Positions 10,412 through 22,460 of a stretch of 64,000 nucleotides of DNA are shown in pieces. Where the stretch lies: the NCBI GenBank assembly GCA_020747015.1, contig JAGTJM010000006.1, positions 868,001 to 932,000 on the forward strand, read 5' to 3'. The DNA comes from Pyrenochaeta sp. MPI-SDFR-AT-0127. Taxonomy: Eukaryota > Ascomycota > Dothideomycetes > Pleosporales > Cucurbitariaceae. Under the pieces are notes generated by a model. That model saw only the letters and a list, made by a program, of their open reading frames with translations, had not been told where the DNA came from and did not search any database. Made by a program: the position numbers and the translations under genes. How positions within the stretch are numbered: position 1 is the first letter of the stretch; each line of letters opens with the position of its first letter.

Positions 10412-12435
10412 TGTTGTGATGTTGGCCGGCTGATGTAGAGGGGTTGTTGTGGTGTGTTTGCGAAGGCGGCAAAGTGGTAATTGTGCAATGGGGGATGGTG
10501 GGGTGATGCAACAATGCTCGCGAGCCGTGCCGTCAAACGCAGTGTATGTGGTTGGAGATAGCACAAAGTGTGGAAGCCTCTATGCGATGGAGGGCGTCGG
10601 CGACGTGGTGGTGTAGGTCGCCGAGGCAAGCGCGACAGACGGATGGCAATGTGGAGGGGTTATGTTGTCTGGGTGAAGGAGCTACTGGCGGGATATTAGT
10701 GGAATGACGTAGCAAAGCACCCGCTCCATCTGCAAGCGTTTGCATGCAGGGTGATGGGCTTGTATTCCCCGCAGCAAATGCCATTCCTCCGTAGACCTCA
10801 TGTGGCTGCCTCGCAGGCTGGCAGCGAAGTCACAGTTGAAGGACCGCGCCGGGCCACTCACATGCTAGAGGCACCCAAGAGATTGATGGCATGTGTCTGC
10901 TGCCTCCCGGCGATCGCTGATCATAGCAGGGACATCGCTAGCCACATGTATATGCACGTCATAGCATGTAGTTGCCCTGGTGCCTGCACAATAAAATAAA
11001 GACAGTAGGCTACCTCTGCGGCATAATGCTTTGCCCATTCATATGCTCCTGCTGAAGATATCAGCTTGCTCTCACACGTCACAGACAAGTGAAGGGACAA
11101 TGACTGCGTACCATGAAAACAAACTACATTACTGAGGCAATCCAGTCTGCGATTCTCGGAGTAGGTGATGAACAAGGCGAATGTTAGTAACTCAAACAAC
11201 AACTGCTCGAGCTCAAGCATACTTGACATAGTGCTTCACCAGACATGTTACATATGCACAACAAAAGAACATTCTGAAACGTCCCAAGAATCCACGATAC
11301 AGGTGAACTAGACCAAACGGCCACAATGCAGTCCTCTAGGGAATTCATATTTATATAGGCTCTCATTGCTGACCCCATCTGCTTAACATTGAGTGTCTGT
11401 AACTCAGACAAAGGACAAGGTTCTGTTATATACTCGAGGAAATACGCGTGGAGGCTACAACTATTTTGGCTAGGCTTCACTTCTTTTGAATCAGCAAAGC
11501 TCCACAGAGAACAGGAGGAACTTAGTGCCTATGGCGATCCTTCAGACTTTGCCTTGAAGCTTCATGCTCAACCAAGAAATCGCCGCTGCGACAGTGTAGG
11601 TCTGGCTGAGACTCAGACTACCAGAAGTGGTCCAGCGGACCTGGTCATCCCGAGATAAGGTACTGGAAATACAAGTAGGTACACATACATAGGAAGATTG
11701 AGACAATTTGCGGCCTCAATCGCGTTGGGCGCGTGACGAAAAATGTCCCTGCTTTCAGGTCATCACCGCATCATGGAAGCCGCTGAGGCGGCCCTCGTGA
11801 TGATGGTTTTAGAAGAGGGTTGGCTCCTTCTAGGCCAGTTATCGGAGTTGCCAGCTGAGTGAGAATGTATCGAGCTGGCAATGATTTGAGTTATAGGCCG
11901 GTGTTGAAGAAGAAAGGGAGGACTGGGCAGAGTGGACGAAGAGATTGCACTCGTTGCTGACTAAGACCAGCCGCGGAAGGCGCGCGCTTGAGCAGCCATC
12001 CTGGGTAAGTGCCAACCTCTCAAACGTTTTCTCTAGACAGTCCACTTCACACCATTGCATGCGATACCTCCCGCCACATTCGACCACTGCCTAGCACCAG
12101 CCTTCTCTCCATCGCTCGACATCATTCTACCCGCCGCACGCTTCCAAATAGGCCTCTCGATACAACGGGTTGCATCAGCACACATCCCCGCATAACGACT
12201 GACATTAGCGGTTGGTCCGCCCGCTCGATTCTGTTGCTTGTTCGCTCTTTTATCCCACCAAGCCCAGGATACAGCAGGCCTGACTCGCCGTATTCTTTCC
12301 TTTGCTGACGCTACCCTCAATGGATAATAGGGAGAATCTCTGGACCCGGCGCTCCAAGTATGCTCGCTTCATCCCCGCATCTGCTCATTTCAAGACTGAC
12401 AAGCACACAACAGCACCAGCAAGCTCTCCCTGTCC
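10412..12435. other. Intergenic, no supported gene
   Basis: Two kilobases between the starts of divergent Glc8 and the eIF4E-like gene. Several short open frames on both strands lack motifs and splice support. The last 400 bases are CT-rich, as expected for the eIF4E-like gene's promoter and 5' leader. Confidence 0.45.
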
Positions 12436-13509
12436 ATGTCGCATTCTGAAAGCCACGGCGATAAGTCCGAGCCTCCCCAGCGCACATTCTCCGCGACCAA
12501 GCGATTCGGTGGCGACTCTTCCCACGGCGGTAGAAACCCATTCAATGCCATCCCGCCATTGACACCTGCTGGGCTAGCTTCGCCAACGACTGGAGGCTCG
12601 ACTGCGTTTGGCCTCGGATCGGGCGCATTTGCATCGTTTGGGTCTGCAGCGAAAACTCCAAAGACACCCGGGACTGCCTTTGACTTCAAATCAGCGGCCA
12701 TGTCTGCCACCACGCCGGCAACGCCGTCTGAAAAGAAGGATAAGTCAGTCCACAAAACTATCAATAGCACCCGTAAAGATTCAATATCCACGCCTACCAT
12801 ACCGGAAGATACCACGAACTCATCCGCACCGTTAGACCCCAGCGTGACGTGGGCACTCAAATCCACCTGGGTTGTCTGGTACCGCCCACCAACGCCCAAA
12901 AACACCGACTATGAAAAGTCCATCGTACCAATTATCAGGTTCAGCACTGCCCAAGACTTTTGGAAGGTTTTTGTCCATCTTAAGAAGCCCTCAACCTTGC
13001 CTTCAGTCTCGGACTATCACGTTTTCAAAGAGGGTATTCGGCCCGTGTGGGAGGACGAGGAAAATAAGCGGGGCGGCAAGTGGATCATGCGCCTGAAAAA
13101 GGGCGTTGCAGACTTCTACTGGCAAGAGCTGCTCATGGCCCTTGTTGGTGATTGGTTCATGGAGGCCAGAGAGGAAGTCTGCGGCTTCGTCTTGAGTGTA
13201 AGGAGTGGTGAGGATGTTCTCAGCATATGGACCAAGAACGACGGCGGGCGCAACATTAAGATACGGTGGGTATACGCCGCTTGTGTGATATCGTTCATCA
13301 TGCTTACATATGCTTTCAGGGAGACGATAAAGCGTGTCCTCGAGCTCCCAGAGGGCACCAATATTGTGTGGCGTAGCCACGATGACAGTATTGCACAAAG
13401 ATCGGCGATTGATCAAGCTCGCTATGAAAAGAACCAGCAGGGCCATGAGAAGCGGAGAGTGACGTCAACGGACGAGTCGCAACGAGACAAGTCCAGTTTG
13501 GGATCATAG
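12436..13509 (+). CDS. eIF4E-family cap-binding protein (4E-HP/class II-like)
   Basis: eIF4E proteins bind the mRNA 5' cap; class II members often act in translational repression or specialised initiation. Residues 1-135 are Ser/Thr/Pro-rich and disordered. The cap-binding fold starts at LKSTWVVWYRPP and includes FSTAQDFWKVFVHLKKP, FKEGIRPVWEDEENKRGGKW (second cap-stacking Trp), WQELLMALVGDWF and ISIWTKN-like VLSIWTKNDGG. At the position of the first cap-stacking Trp (human Trp56) the sequence has Tyr (NTDYEKS), as in 4E-HP, while the Trp43 equivalent is kept. A 54-nt GTGGGT-AG intron (13266-13319) joins IKIR to ETIKRVLELPEG. Because 54 is a multiple of three, unspliced RNA stays open with 18 extra residues. 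The spliced protein has 339 residues. Confidence 0.9.
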   Translation: MSHSESHGDKSEPPQRTFSATKRFGGDSSHGGRNPFNAIPPLTPAGLASPTTGGSTAFGLGSGAFASFGSAAKTPKTPGTAFDFKSAAMSATTPATPSEKKDKSVHKTINSTRKDSISTPTIPEDTTNSSAPLDPSVTWALKSTWVVWYRPPTPKNTDYEKSIVPIIRFSTAQDFWKVFVHLKKPSTLPSVSDYHVFKEGIRPVWEDEENKRGGKWIMRLKKGVADFYWQELLMALVGDWFMEAREEVCGFVLSVRSGEDVLSIWTKNDGGRNIKIRWVYAACVISFIMLTYAFRETIKRVLELPEGTNIVWRSHDDSIAQRSAIDQARYEKNQQGHEKRRVTSTDESQRDKSSLGS

Positions 13510-15239
13510 TTCCCGCTTCGGCTTCTGTCGCCACTTACTGTCGACTGCTCTATAGCGGCCACTATCAGAAGCTGCAGTATCTGGCAATCACATGGAGGGC
13601 TAACGGGATGGGTATCAGAAATCTTATTGAGGGGCACAGAGTCCTGGGCGTCTTCACGAAGTCTGTCTCTGCGAAGTGCTTACACAATGTTCTGGAGTAC
13701 TGACTTTATCACCTGTCTTTCTTCGAATCCTGCTCGAACCTGCCGATCCGCCCGGCAGCACTCCTCCACAACCTGGCCATCATCTGCCACCTGGTGGTAC
13801 TGCGCCACCTAGCAATGCCTCACCTAGCCTTGCGCTCTCATCGAGATGGGAATGCTTGTTCGATCTTGATCTACCTTCGCCTAGTTCTGCAATCAGCCCA
13901 GAAACGATCCATGTCAACCACCGGGTCTTGACCTTCTGCTTGAGTCTGGTCAACAATATCATCCTATATTATTGTCGTTACGGCATCATCGTCTACAGAA
14001 TTACGTTGGACCCAGGCCTTTTCTCCCGAATTTTGATCTTGATCTCTAAGTCTCACGGATGCGGGCATTCGACACAGCATGCGAATCATCAGACGCTAAA
14101 CTGGGTAATTCTCTGCAGGCTCCTCTTTCATCCCCAACTTGCTCAGCAGAGTAGTGGCGTGAGCAGTGGAACAGGCCCCTGCTGCGCTAATCCTGAGATA
14201 AGACGCAGTTGTTTGCGTCCACCATTTGCTGATTTTATCTGACACTTTGGCTCATTCAAGGTAACATTTTGGGCGAAGAGCATGGAGTTTTGCATCTTGT
14301 TGAGCGGGCGGTATTCTTTTTCTTGCATACTGTACTATATATGCCGAGTTTGACGTTTGAATAGCATTGTGCCCAGGCGCTTGCACTGGTGATGGGGTTT
14401 GGGGTTGAGCATGCTAGATGCAACCGATGTGACAATGAAATCATGGAGACAAATATCTCGTCAAACGATCCGCTCAATACCACCCCTGCCACTTAGGAGT
14501 GATGGTATCTGCTGCTACGTGTATTGTTGAGCCGCAGTTTATTGAGAGCTTACTACGTCAAGCGCACGGACCATATCTCTGAACCTCTAGGTTCTAAGCA
14601 GCTTCACCTGTGTCTGCCCCACTGCGCGCCTGTTTGCTACCTGTCTTTGCCCTGGGCTTTTCCAGATGGTTTATACCTCAAAAATAATGTCATTCGCTCG
14701 CCGTCCCTCCGCCATGTCACTCCAATGTTCTCCAACATCCTAGACGGAATCCAAGCTTTCGCTGGAGAGCTGCTCGGGAACGCGCATGCACACGTACGCC
14801 AGCTTTCTTTCGCTCGAGTTGGCGGCCTTCCTGACCACTGCATATCCGACTACTATGACCTCCTCCTCCAATAATACGATGCCTTCGCAACCTGCTAACA
14901 GCATGTCCCGCCAGGCAAACAATGCTACCGCACATTCGCCGAGTCGCGACTTGCCTTCGCTGCCCTTCTCCCCGGGTTCAACATCGGCCACCCGGCCCAC
15001 TACTACCGTCATAGATCTCTCGTCGCCTACGAAGCCTCTCAGATCTGAAGTTGAACACACCTGGCCCACAGACACTAGCCGCCCACGACTTTCCAGAACA
15101 CGGAGAAGCGACGACGAGAGGCGTCTCGTTGGGGACTTTAGGTATTTCGCCTTAGACATGAATCCCGACAGGCAAGCGCTAACGCCCAAAAAGTACGCCT
15201 GCAGATGCTGTTGCGCTTCCCGACCCTCGAAGTTGGTTC
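13510..15239. other. Intergenic; possible leader of the SUMO protease gene
   Basis: No gene is firmly supported. A Pro/Ser-rich frame at 13676-14242 has no motif. The frame from 14786 to 15322 is fairly codon-like (contains TTVIDLSSPTKPLRSE) and may be an upstream coding exon of the Ulp2-like gene, but I could not find a splice pair joining it in the right frame. Confidence 0.4.
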
Positions 15240-18200
15240 ATGAAGACCGCAGATCTGAGACCCGGGACAATGGCCAAAAAGGTACGCCGATACCTCACAA
15301 TAATCTCCTGGGCTCATACTAATTACCTCTAGCCCGGCTCTCAAGCCAGCTTCAAGCCAGTCAATACCATTAATGATGTCAATCTCGGGGCCGGGCACAC
15401 CAAGCAGATTACCTATAGCAAACAACATCGCCAATATCCGCTCTCGATCGGTCAGACACGACATGCAGGACAACGAGCATACCTCGCACGCGAGAGTATC
15501 AGGGCATCGACAACACCAACCCGAAAATTAACGTCACGAGAAACGCTTGCTCGATCTTCTAGCGGAGGTTCCTCGGTGAAGCGACGCAAAACACATCATA
15601 TCATTAATCTTAGTGATGACGATGATGAAGATATTGTTGTCAGTGAGGTACGAGATGTGTCCTCACCATCCGCAACGCACACGCCTGCTGGTATGTGTCA
15701 CGAAGTACCATCGTCAATCAAGTCTTCACAGTCGCAAATCAGTGTCAGAAGCGACGGGACTACGGCGGAAAACATGCCTGCATCGCAAAGGGAGAGCGGA
15801 TTCCGTGCGGTCGACAGTGTTACTAATGCTCATCGGAAGAGAGCGAGAAGACCAGGTTCTAACAGTCATCAAGGCATGCAACGCATTAATTCAGTAGGCG
15901 GCGGATCTGCATTCGTCAACAGTGCGATGCACACTCGAACTTCTGCAATTGAGGTACTTGATAGTGAAGTCTCTCATCGCGCTAAGTGTCCTCGACAAGT
16001 CATACTTCAAGACTTTCAGCAAGGCACATCGGCGAGCACATCTGACAACAGCGAGCAAACCGTTCACAGACATGATACAATCGTATATAACAACTTTCCA
16101 AACATGCGCATAAACGAATCGACGGCAGAGCAAATGACACACGGTCAGCATGCTACCAGTGGAGCTACCGCCCTGCATAAACTATCTAGAACAGGGCCTC
16201 GCAAGACTACCAATACTGAAGGTAGCGGCAGTGAAGATGAGCTAAGCATGACCAAAGTGAGTGATTCTATAAGCGAGCGACCAACGTTGCCCTCAAAGTC
16301 GAGACGAGCTGTGAACAACGGCGTAAGGAAAAGGGTTCAACCCAAAGCCAACAGCAAAGAACCCACAAGAAAATGGCCATTGGCATTTGCAAGGACATTT
16401 GGTTATGCAGACTATAGGTCCAAGGCGAACAATGGCCGCCATGATCTTGTATTGCAGATCGACGCTAATGGATGGCGCGTTATTGCATTTGAGCACACTG
16501 CGGGCATCTGTGAGACGAAAATAGAGATCAAACCCTGTGATTTTAATAAAGTATACTCGGATAGCGCCCATCGCATTCGATTGCAAGGGCCTCGACACCA
16601 GAACGGCAACTGTTCCATTATCGATCTCGAGTTTGTCGAGACGCCCGACCACCAAGAATTTCAGGACGGATATGCCAAGTCTCTCCCGTCGTTTGGAAAG
16701 GTGATTATAAAATCAAAGTACGGCTTTCCCCTTCAGTCGGGACATAAATTGACCACTTTGTAGAGAGACCATGGTCTTGTTGTTCAGCAAGCCCTTACTG
16801 CAGAACAGCAAGCCTAGCACATCTAAATTGGTACACGATTCGATAACGGAACAACATCAGCATACTGAGTATGCCAACTCTTCGTCAAAAGCACCAACAA
16901 CAAACCGTATGAATGCCATCACCCGAAGCTTAAACGCCAAAGCGGCATCTACAGAAGTCGACAGCGTGATCACTACAGGAAAATCGACTCGTCCTGCACG
17001 GTTTACACGGTCATTGGCCATGTCTCAAGACCCAAGAGAAGAGCGTGTCTCTCAAGAGGTGCAAAAGTTTTCGATTATTGTAGGGTTGGGGACGCCCTGG
17101 ACTAGGTGGGTGCCCTATGCTAAGCCTTAATCCTGTGCTAATCGATAGTAGGCCCCTAGAATTTGGACAGGGACGCCAACGTGCGGTTGTACACTTCGAC
17201 GATCTGCCTCGTTTGGATGAGGAAGAATTCCTGAACGACAGCCTCATTGACTTTTACATGATGTACGTGTCCTTGTTGTTACCAACGACTATTGCTACTG
17301 ACATGAATCAGCTATCTCTTCAGCAAGCTCAACGTTCCGTCGGACAAGGTGTACTTCTTTAACACATACTTCTTCACACAGCTCACTAAAAATACTGGTC
17401 GCCAATCAATGAACTATCAAGCTGTCGAGCGATGGACTTCGAAGATTGATATCTTCGGTTACGACTACATTGTTGTGCCAATCAATGAAGCGTAGGTAAA
17501 CCCATTTTCATCTTCAGTGATCGCACTAAAGTATTGGTAGGACTCATTGGTATTTGGCTATCATTTGCAATGTGTCGAAAATCGATCGGAAACCCGTTAT
17601 CGAAGACTTGGATGACAGCTTTGCAGGAGCTCTTGAACAAAGTCACGAAGATCTAGCCGAGCAAACAAATAATGATGAGAAAAAAGATGATCATGTTCTG
17701 CACTTGACTCAACCCCCAAATATTCTCAGCGACGCCGTAGAACACGGTAGTGACCTCGAAGAGGTGGATCCCAACCTATCAGACAGTGAGCCGAACATCA
17801 ACCTAGTTGACCGGGACAACAATGGGGCAGAGGAGAAGCTACAAGCAAATAATCAAAAGCTATCAATATCTCACCCGCCTGCTGCCGACCTTACGCGTAC
17901 AGCGCAAAATGCCTTTGATGCAGAAACATTACCAAAGGGGATTCTCTCTACTTTGACTTTGTCACCCGAAAGGAAGAAGACCAAGCGCAAACCGACACAA
18001 CCGAAAAAGGATCCAAATCAGCCTATCATTCTTATTCTGGATTCTCTAGGTCAAACTCGCAGTGGAACAGTTCGGGCTCTTAAAGACTGGCTGTCAGCTG
18101 AAGGCGAAGCTAAACGGGGTATGGAAGCGACGATCAAAGAAAAAGGCTACTACCCCAAAGCTTCGCAAATTCCCATGCAGAATAATTGGACCGACTGTGG

Positions 18201-19326
18201 CGTCTACCTTCTCGGCTATGTGGAAAAGTTTTTTCAAAACCCTGACGAGTTCAAGAACAAGTTGTTGACTGGTGAGATGTCAGCTAAGGAGGACTGGCCA
18301 GAACTGAAACCAGGGGATATGAGGACTAATATGCGCGAAATTATCTTCGATCTTGCCAGAGAACAGAACGTCACGAGAAAAGATCAGAGGAGAGCGAAAA
18401 GAGGGCTAAAGAACACTGAGCCGCCACCTTCCCCACTCAAGTCTGAGCATAATGTATCTACGTCCAAGCAAGTCTTATCGGGAGGAACAACACGTGAAAC
18501 AGGGTCTGCGGACCCAATGGAAGCAGAAACACCGTCATTGAACGAGCTTCCACTACCAAAGCTTGCGTCACCTTTTCAACTCGATCTGCATCACACAAAG
18601 GCTCTTAGCCGCTCACATACACCCGAAGCAGTAGGCAAAGTGTCTGATTCATCGCCGATCTCGACCTCACCTGTCAGGCGTGTGTCAATTTCTCCGCGCA
18701 CAAGACAAACAACGAGACGGAGAAGCCCCGAAGTTCGCATCCCTGTAAAGACTCCGCAATCAATAGCATCATCCACACGTAAGTGGCAGGCAGCACTCAT
18801 TACTACGACTCTCCCGAGTAATCACGTGCAATTTCCAGGAGATCACTCGGCACTCTCAAGTCCACTGGCGTTACATAGTCGCAAAGGTAGCGCCGGGCAG
18901 CCTATTACGATCGATGACTCTCAAGATACGATGCTGAAAGCCAATCAATTTGCTGCTTCTCAGCACACCGCCGTACCTGATCAAACCAACATATCAATGA
19001 GATCACCGCGTCGCCGACAAATCATTCGTCATGCACCGACTGTGCATGAAGTGCCTGCTGCATCTCCCGGTGTAGCCGGGGAAACCTTTCGACAACTTCA
19101 AGAGCCTGTTGCTGGCCATGAAGCAGAGGTGAATATTGACGATGAGGATCAAGAAAGAACTCGATTTCGACGCTCGAGAGCACGTTCACCAACAACGTAT
19201 GCGTCACATATATCGATGGATCCTATCGAAGATGCAGCATACGAATCAATGGACGTAGCGTCAGACGATGTTGATGTTATGGATATCGATGAATCTGTCG
19301 AAGATATTTCCATTGGGAAAGACTGA
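15240..19326 (+). CDS. ULP2: Ulp2-type SUMO deconjugating protease (peptidase C48)
   Basis: Ulp2 trims SUMO chains from nuclear proteins. Exons are 15240-15281 (tentative), 15333-16717, 16764-17105, 17149-17262, 17312-17491 and 17541-19326, giving about 1282 residues. A SUMO-interaction-like stretch (HHIINLSDDDDEDIVV) is near residue 95. A PH-like region spans LVLQIDANGWRVI to FGKVIIKSK. The protease domain opens with FDDLPRLDEEEFLNDSLIDF. The catalytic triad is His (THWYLAII, about 690), Asp (ILDSLG, about 855) and Cys (DCGVYLL, about 907), with the oxyanion Gln (about 901). About 145 acidic residues are inserted between His and Asp, as in Ulp2/SENP6-7 types. The tail is disordered and ends DVMDIDESVEDIS. 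All internal introns are 43-51 nt GT-AG and keep the family motifs. The start is the weak point: ATG 15240 or 15270 give only a tiny first exon. Confidence 0.88.
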
Positions 19327-20722
19327 GAGACAGAATCTTGCAATGTGAATACATGATGTTCCACTTTACTATTGAGCGTCCAAGATTCAAGCCCAGGGGG
19401 CATAACATGCCTAGGATTAGGCCCAGGACCTTGGGTGAAGATTTTAAATTTTTCTTTCTCGTGTATACCCTTGTTTCTGACAACGCGATGGTGCGTGTCA
19501 CTGTCTGCCAAAGGGCGCTGATGATCTATTGTCTGGCATGCTTTCTTCCAGAGCTTTATGTCGTGCTTGAGACGATAGATGCGTTGACAGCTATGTATCT
19601 ATCAATCATATAGCTTTATTATCTCATATGCTGAATGCCAAAAGATGATCAAACAAGTGGAAATATACTTTTGGGACAGACAATGCAACTATCATAACAC
19701 CACTGTGGCAGTAATAAACGCATTTGCTTTTGGTGCAAGTTGATCTTCTTTTGCTTTGCCTTGGTAACTTTGAGCTTAGCAATCTAAGCCCATCCGGCGT
19801 GGAGAGAAGTCTTGAAGAACGGCGCAAGGTCATGAGATGCGCACATCTTGCTTTTTCTTGCAGCTTTTCAGATCGTCTATCTTCTGTGACAGACTGATTT
19901 GCTTCATGGAAACATTTGGCAGCAAATGTATAACTTCATCATCAAAGTAAGGCTAGCCAAAATGTTAGGCCGGTGTGCGATCGAGGCAGACTTGGACATC
20001 TTCACTGTTGCCACACTTTCGAGGAACATTCAAAAAGTCGTTGCTTACGCACCAAGGCCAGGAGTCCCTTTAAGTTGCCCAATTTATTTTGCCAGGCTGA
20101 GCTCAACTGTACTCATCATGATCACGAGTTGGTGGTCACATTCACGTACTCCATGTTGTGAGGCTGAGACGTTTGGCAGAAGGCGGATGAGAGCTGAATT
20201 TCTGTAAGTCGAATATGAATATTTGGAGTTTTCTCCAGAGAACATGGTCCTGACTTATCACTTCAATAGAGAGCAAGATCTCATGCGGACTATTGGGTGA
20301 TTGTTGTCCTCGACTACCTTCCGACCCACTCGTACATCATGCAATCACAGTGGTACCGACAAATCTTTGTTGCAGAGTGTTCTGGAGTAACACGACGGTA
20401 GATTGCGAACTGGCGTCGTAATGGTATCATCCGTATCAACACCAAAACGCGTTGCTTCAGGGATGGCAGTCAAGGACCTCGGGCTAGGTACGGCATGACT
20501 TTCCAACCAACCCAATGGCAGCTACACATATGACTCTTCGACCAAGTCCGAGGCGCAGCTCGACTGCGCCCTGCACTTAGATAGCATCGTTTCTCAGTCC
20601 CCAATTCCTGGACACATGGTAACAATGAATCTTATAGGTCAACATATGGTGGTACATGTTGACATTTCTTTCTTGCTAGATTTCTACATAGTATAAGTTT
20701 TCGCATCACTATGCCCGGCGCC
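19327..20722. other. Intergenic between convergent genes
   Basis: This 1.4 kb stretch lies between the convergent Ulp2-like and PQ-loop genes. Short frames only, with no motif. It holds both 3' untranslated regions. Confidence 0.5.
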
Positions 20723-21574
20723 CTATGCAGCCCTCGGCCTTTCCCACACATGCCCCTCGTCCATTTCGATATCCACGCCTACAGCCTTTTCGCCTAGCTG
20801 GTCGCTCAGAAAGGCATTCGCTTCCGGTAGAGGACTACGCACCTCTTTCTCTCGTGATGCTCCATCAACACCCGGCGGTCCATCTCCCCACATCAAATAT
20901 TGTCCTGCGAGGCCGAGGTCGCAGCAAGCTTGAAAGACGCCGCAGACCTTGAACGCCAATGGGACTTCGCCATTGCTGCTTGCGAAGAAGAACCACATTT
21001 TGAAGGTGTCGCCAATAACCCAGTTCACAATAACGCTGGGTCTAAAGCCCTTGCACCCTTTCCTCTGCCAGTTGGCCAATAGTTGTGGAAGCGGAAGCGT
21101 TGCCTCGATGGTAAGAGCTATCATGCCGAGCAGGTCTGTATACGATACGAAAAAGGGCGTCGACGACATGAGCAAGTGCAGCACGAGCAGCACGCCAGTA
21201 AAGTAGGTAACAAAGGTCCAGTAGGGGCGCGGGCTGCGCCACTGCCAGAAGTCGTAGGGTCGATTGGAGGCTTGTGCTTGGAAGGGCAGGTGTGACGGTG
21301 CAGGGCGGTTCGAGAGGGCGACGTGGAGAAGCAGTAGGTGGACAACAATCATGAGGAGGGCCTGGACAAGTAGCGAGGTGCTGAAGCGGGCGCCAAACCA
21401 GTAGTAGACTTTGAGGATGCTGGCGACGAGCATGATAAGGGGGATGTCGAGCGAGAAGCCGGCGGAGCTGCGCGTCCGGTGCATCGAGTAGATCTGGTCG
21501 CCATAGCTGGTTATGGGGCTTGTGGCGATGAATATGGGGGCTACGTTCTTGACGATTTCGTTGATGAAGCCCAT
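20723..21574 (-). CDS. PQ-loop repeat membrane protein (ANY1/SLC66A2-like)
   Basis: PQ-loop proteins are seven-helix membrane proteins of endomembranes; relatives in this branch (yeast Any1, human SLC66A2) act in lipid asymmetry and endosome-to-Golgi traffic. The protein is 283 residues from ATG 21574 (MGFINEIVKN). The frame is open further upstream, but that part is Arg-rich and unlike the family. The first PQ-type motif region is ATSPITSYGDQIYSMHRTRS and the second is EATLPLPQLLANWQRKGCKG, each followed by a helix (FSLDIPLIMLVASILKVYYW; VIVNWVIGDTFKMWFFF). Hydrophobic helices fill the middle (LLVQALLMIVVHLLLLH, FVTYFTGVLLVLHLL). The C-terminal 50 residues are charged. No intron. It is divergent from the gene at 22461. 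Confidence 0.88.
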   Translation of the reverse strand: MGFINEIVKNVAPIFIATSPITSYGDQIYSMHRTRSSAGFSLDIPLIMLVASILKVYYWFGARFSTSLLVQALLMIVVHLLLLHVALSNRPAPSHLPFQAQASNRPYDFWQWRSPRPYWTFVTYFTGVLLVLHLLMSSTPFFVSYTDLLGMIALTIEATLPLPQLLANWQRKGCKGFRPSVIVNWVIGDTFKMWFFFASSNGEVPLAFKVCGVFQACCDLGLAGQYLMWGDGPPGVDGASREKEVRSPLPEANAFLSDQLGEKAVGVDIEMDEGHVWERPRAA

Positions 21575-22460
21575 CTTGCGTCGTGTCTTTTGCCCTGTTC
21601 GCCGCTGTGCGATATGTGCCGGCACGCTCGGAACGCGTGGGTGGCGCCGGAGTCTTGCGGAAAGTGCCCTTGGTACTGCTGGACCTTGTCCCTCGATTGA
21701 CGTCGCACGCGCCGAGTCGTCAATGAGCAGCCCACAGGGACGAGAAGAAGCACGAGGAGAGCGGAGCGCGGAAAGGAGAGGCTTCATTCTGTTCGTATCT
21801 GGCCAAGCTCGCGTGCATTAGCGGCCGCTGCAAGGCGGACCGAGACCGGCTCCTCCTCCTCCTCCACCCTTGGCGATCATACGCCCATTTCATACCCACC
21901 ATACCAACATCAACCAATACAACGTCTACGTGGATTAGGTCCGTAGTGATGGGCGTAGATCATGAACGCAGATGCTGCTATATCGTCATGATATTGCTCA
22001 TTTCCGCTCCTCGAATGGTGAGGTTGGCGCTGTCAGCAAATACACGCATGGTACATTCGTCGTCGTTCCAAGTCTATGGTGCACTGTGTCGCTCTCAATC
22101 TCTTGGGATAGCCTGAATGCCTTTGGACTCAAGCAGGATTTGATGAGAAACGTGCAATACCATGTTGGAAGTAGCGTAGCTCCACAATACTGGCCAGGTT
22201 AGGATGGTCACGTGGCATATTCCATATGATTGGCGGTTCAGCTGCCATTTGATCAACTCTCATCGCTCATATTACATGACGATGATGCTGGATTCCGATT
22301 GACATTCCAGGATTTGAACATGTTCTGCATATTCTGTGCATGCAAACCTAGCCTGCAATAGATGGATCGCACCAGCCTCTACCAACATCAGAACCGCAGG
22401 CCTCAGCGAACCACCACATTTCACACCCCAGTTCCAAGCTGCTTGCCCACTTCCGGCAGC
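21575..22460. other. Shared upstream region of two divergent genes
   Basis: This 886-bp stretch between two gene starts should contain both promoters. An open frame continues upstream of the PQ-loop start to 21787 on the minus strand. I see no other coding signal. Confidence 0.5.

Noticed and set aside
13676..14242. 188-codon Pro/Ser-rich frame after the eIF4E-like gene
   Set aside because: Low complexity, no motif, and the eIF4E-like protein already ends with a typical C-terminus.
21575..21787. 71-residue N-terminal extension of the PQ-loop protein
   Set aside because: Arg/Ser-rich and unlike the family; the downstream Met (MGFINEIVKN) is followed directly by the first helix.
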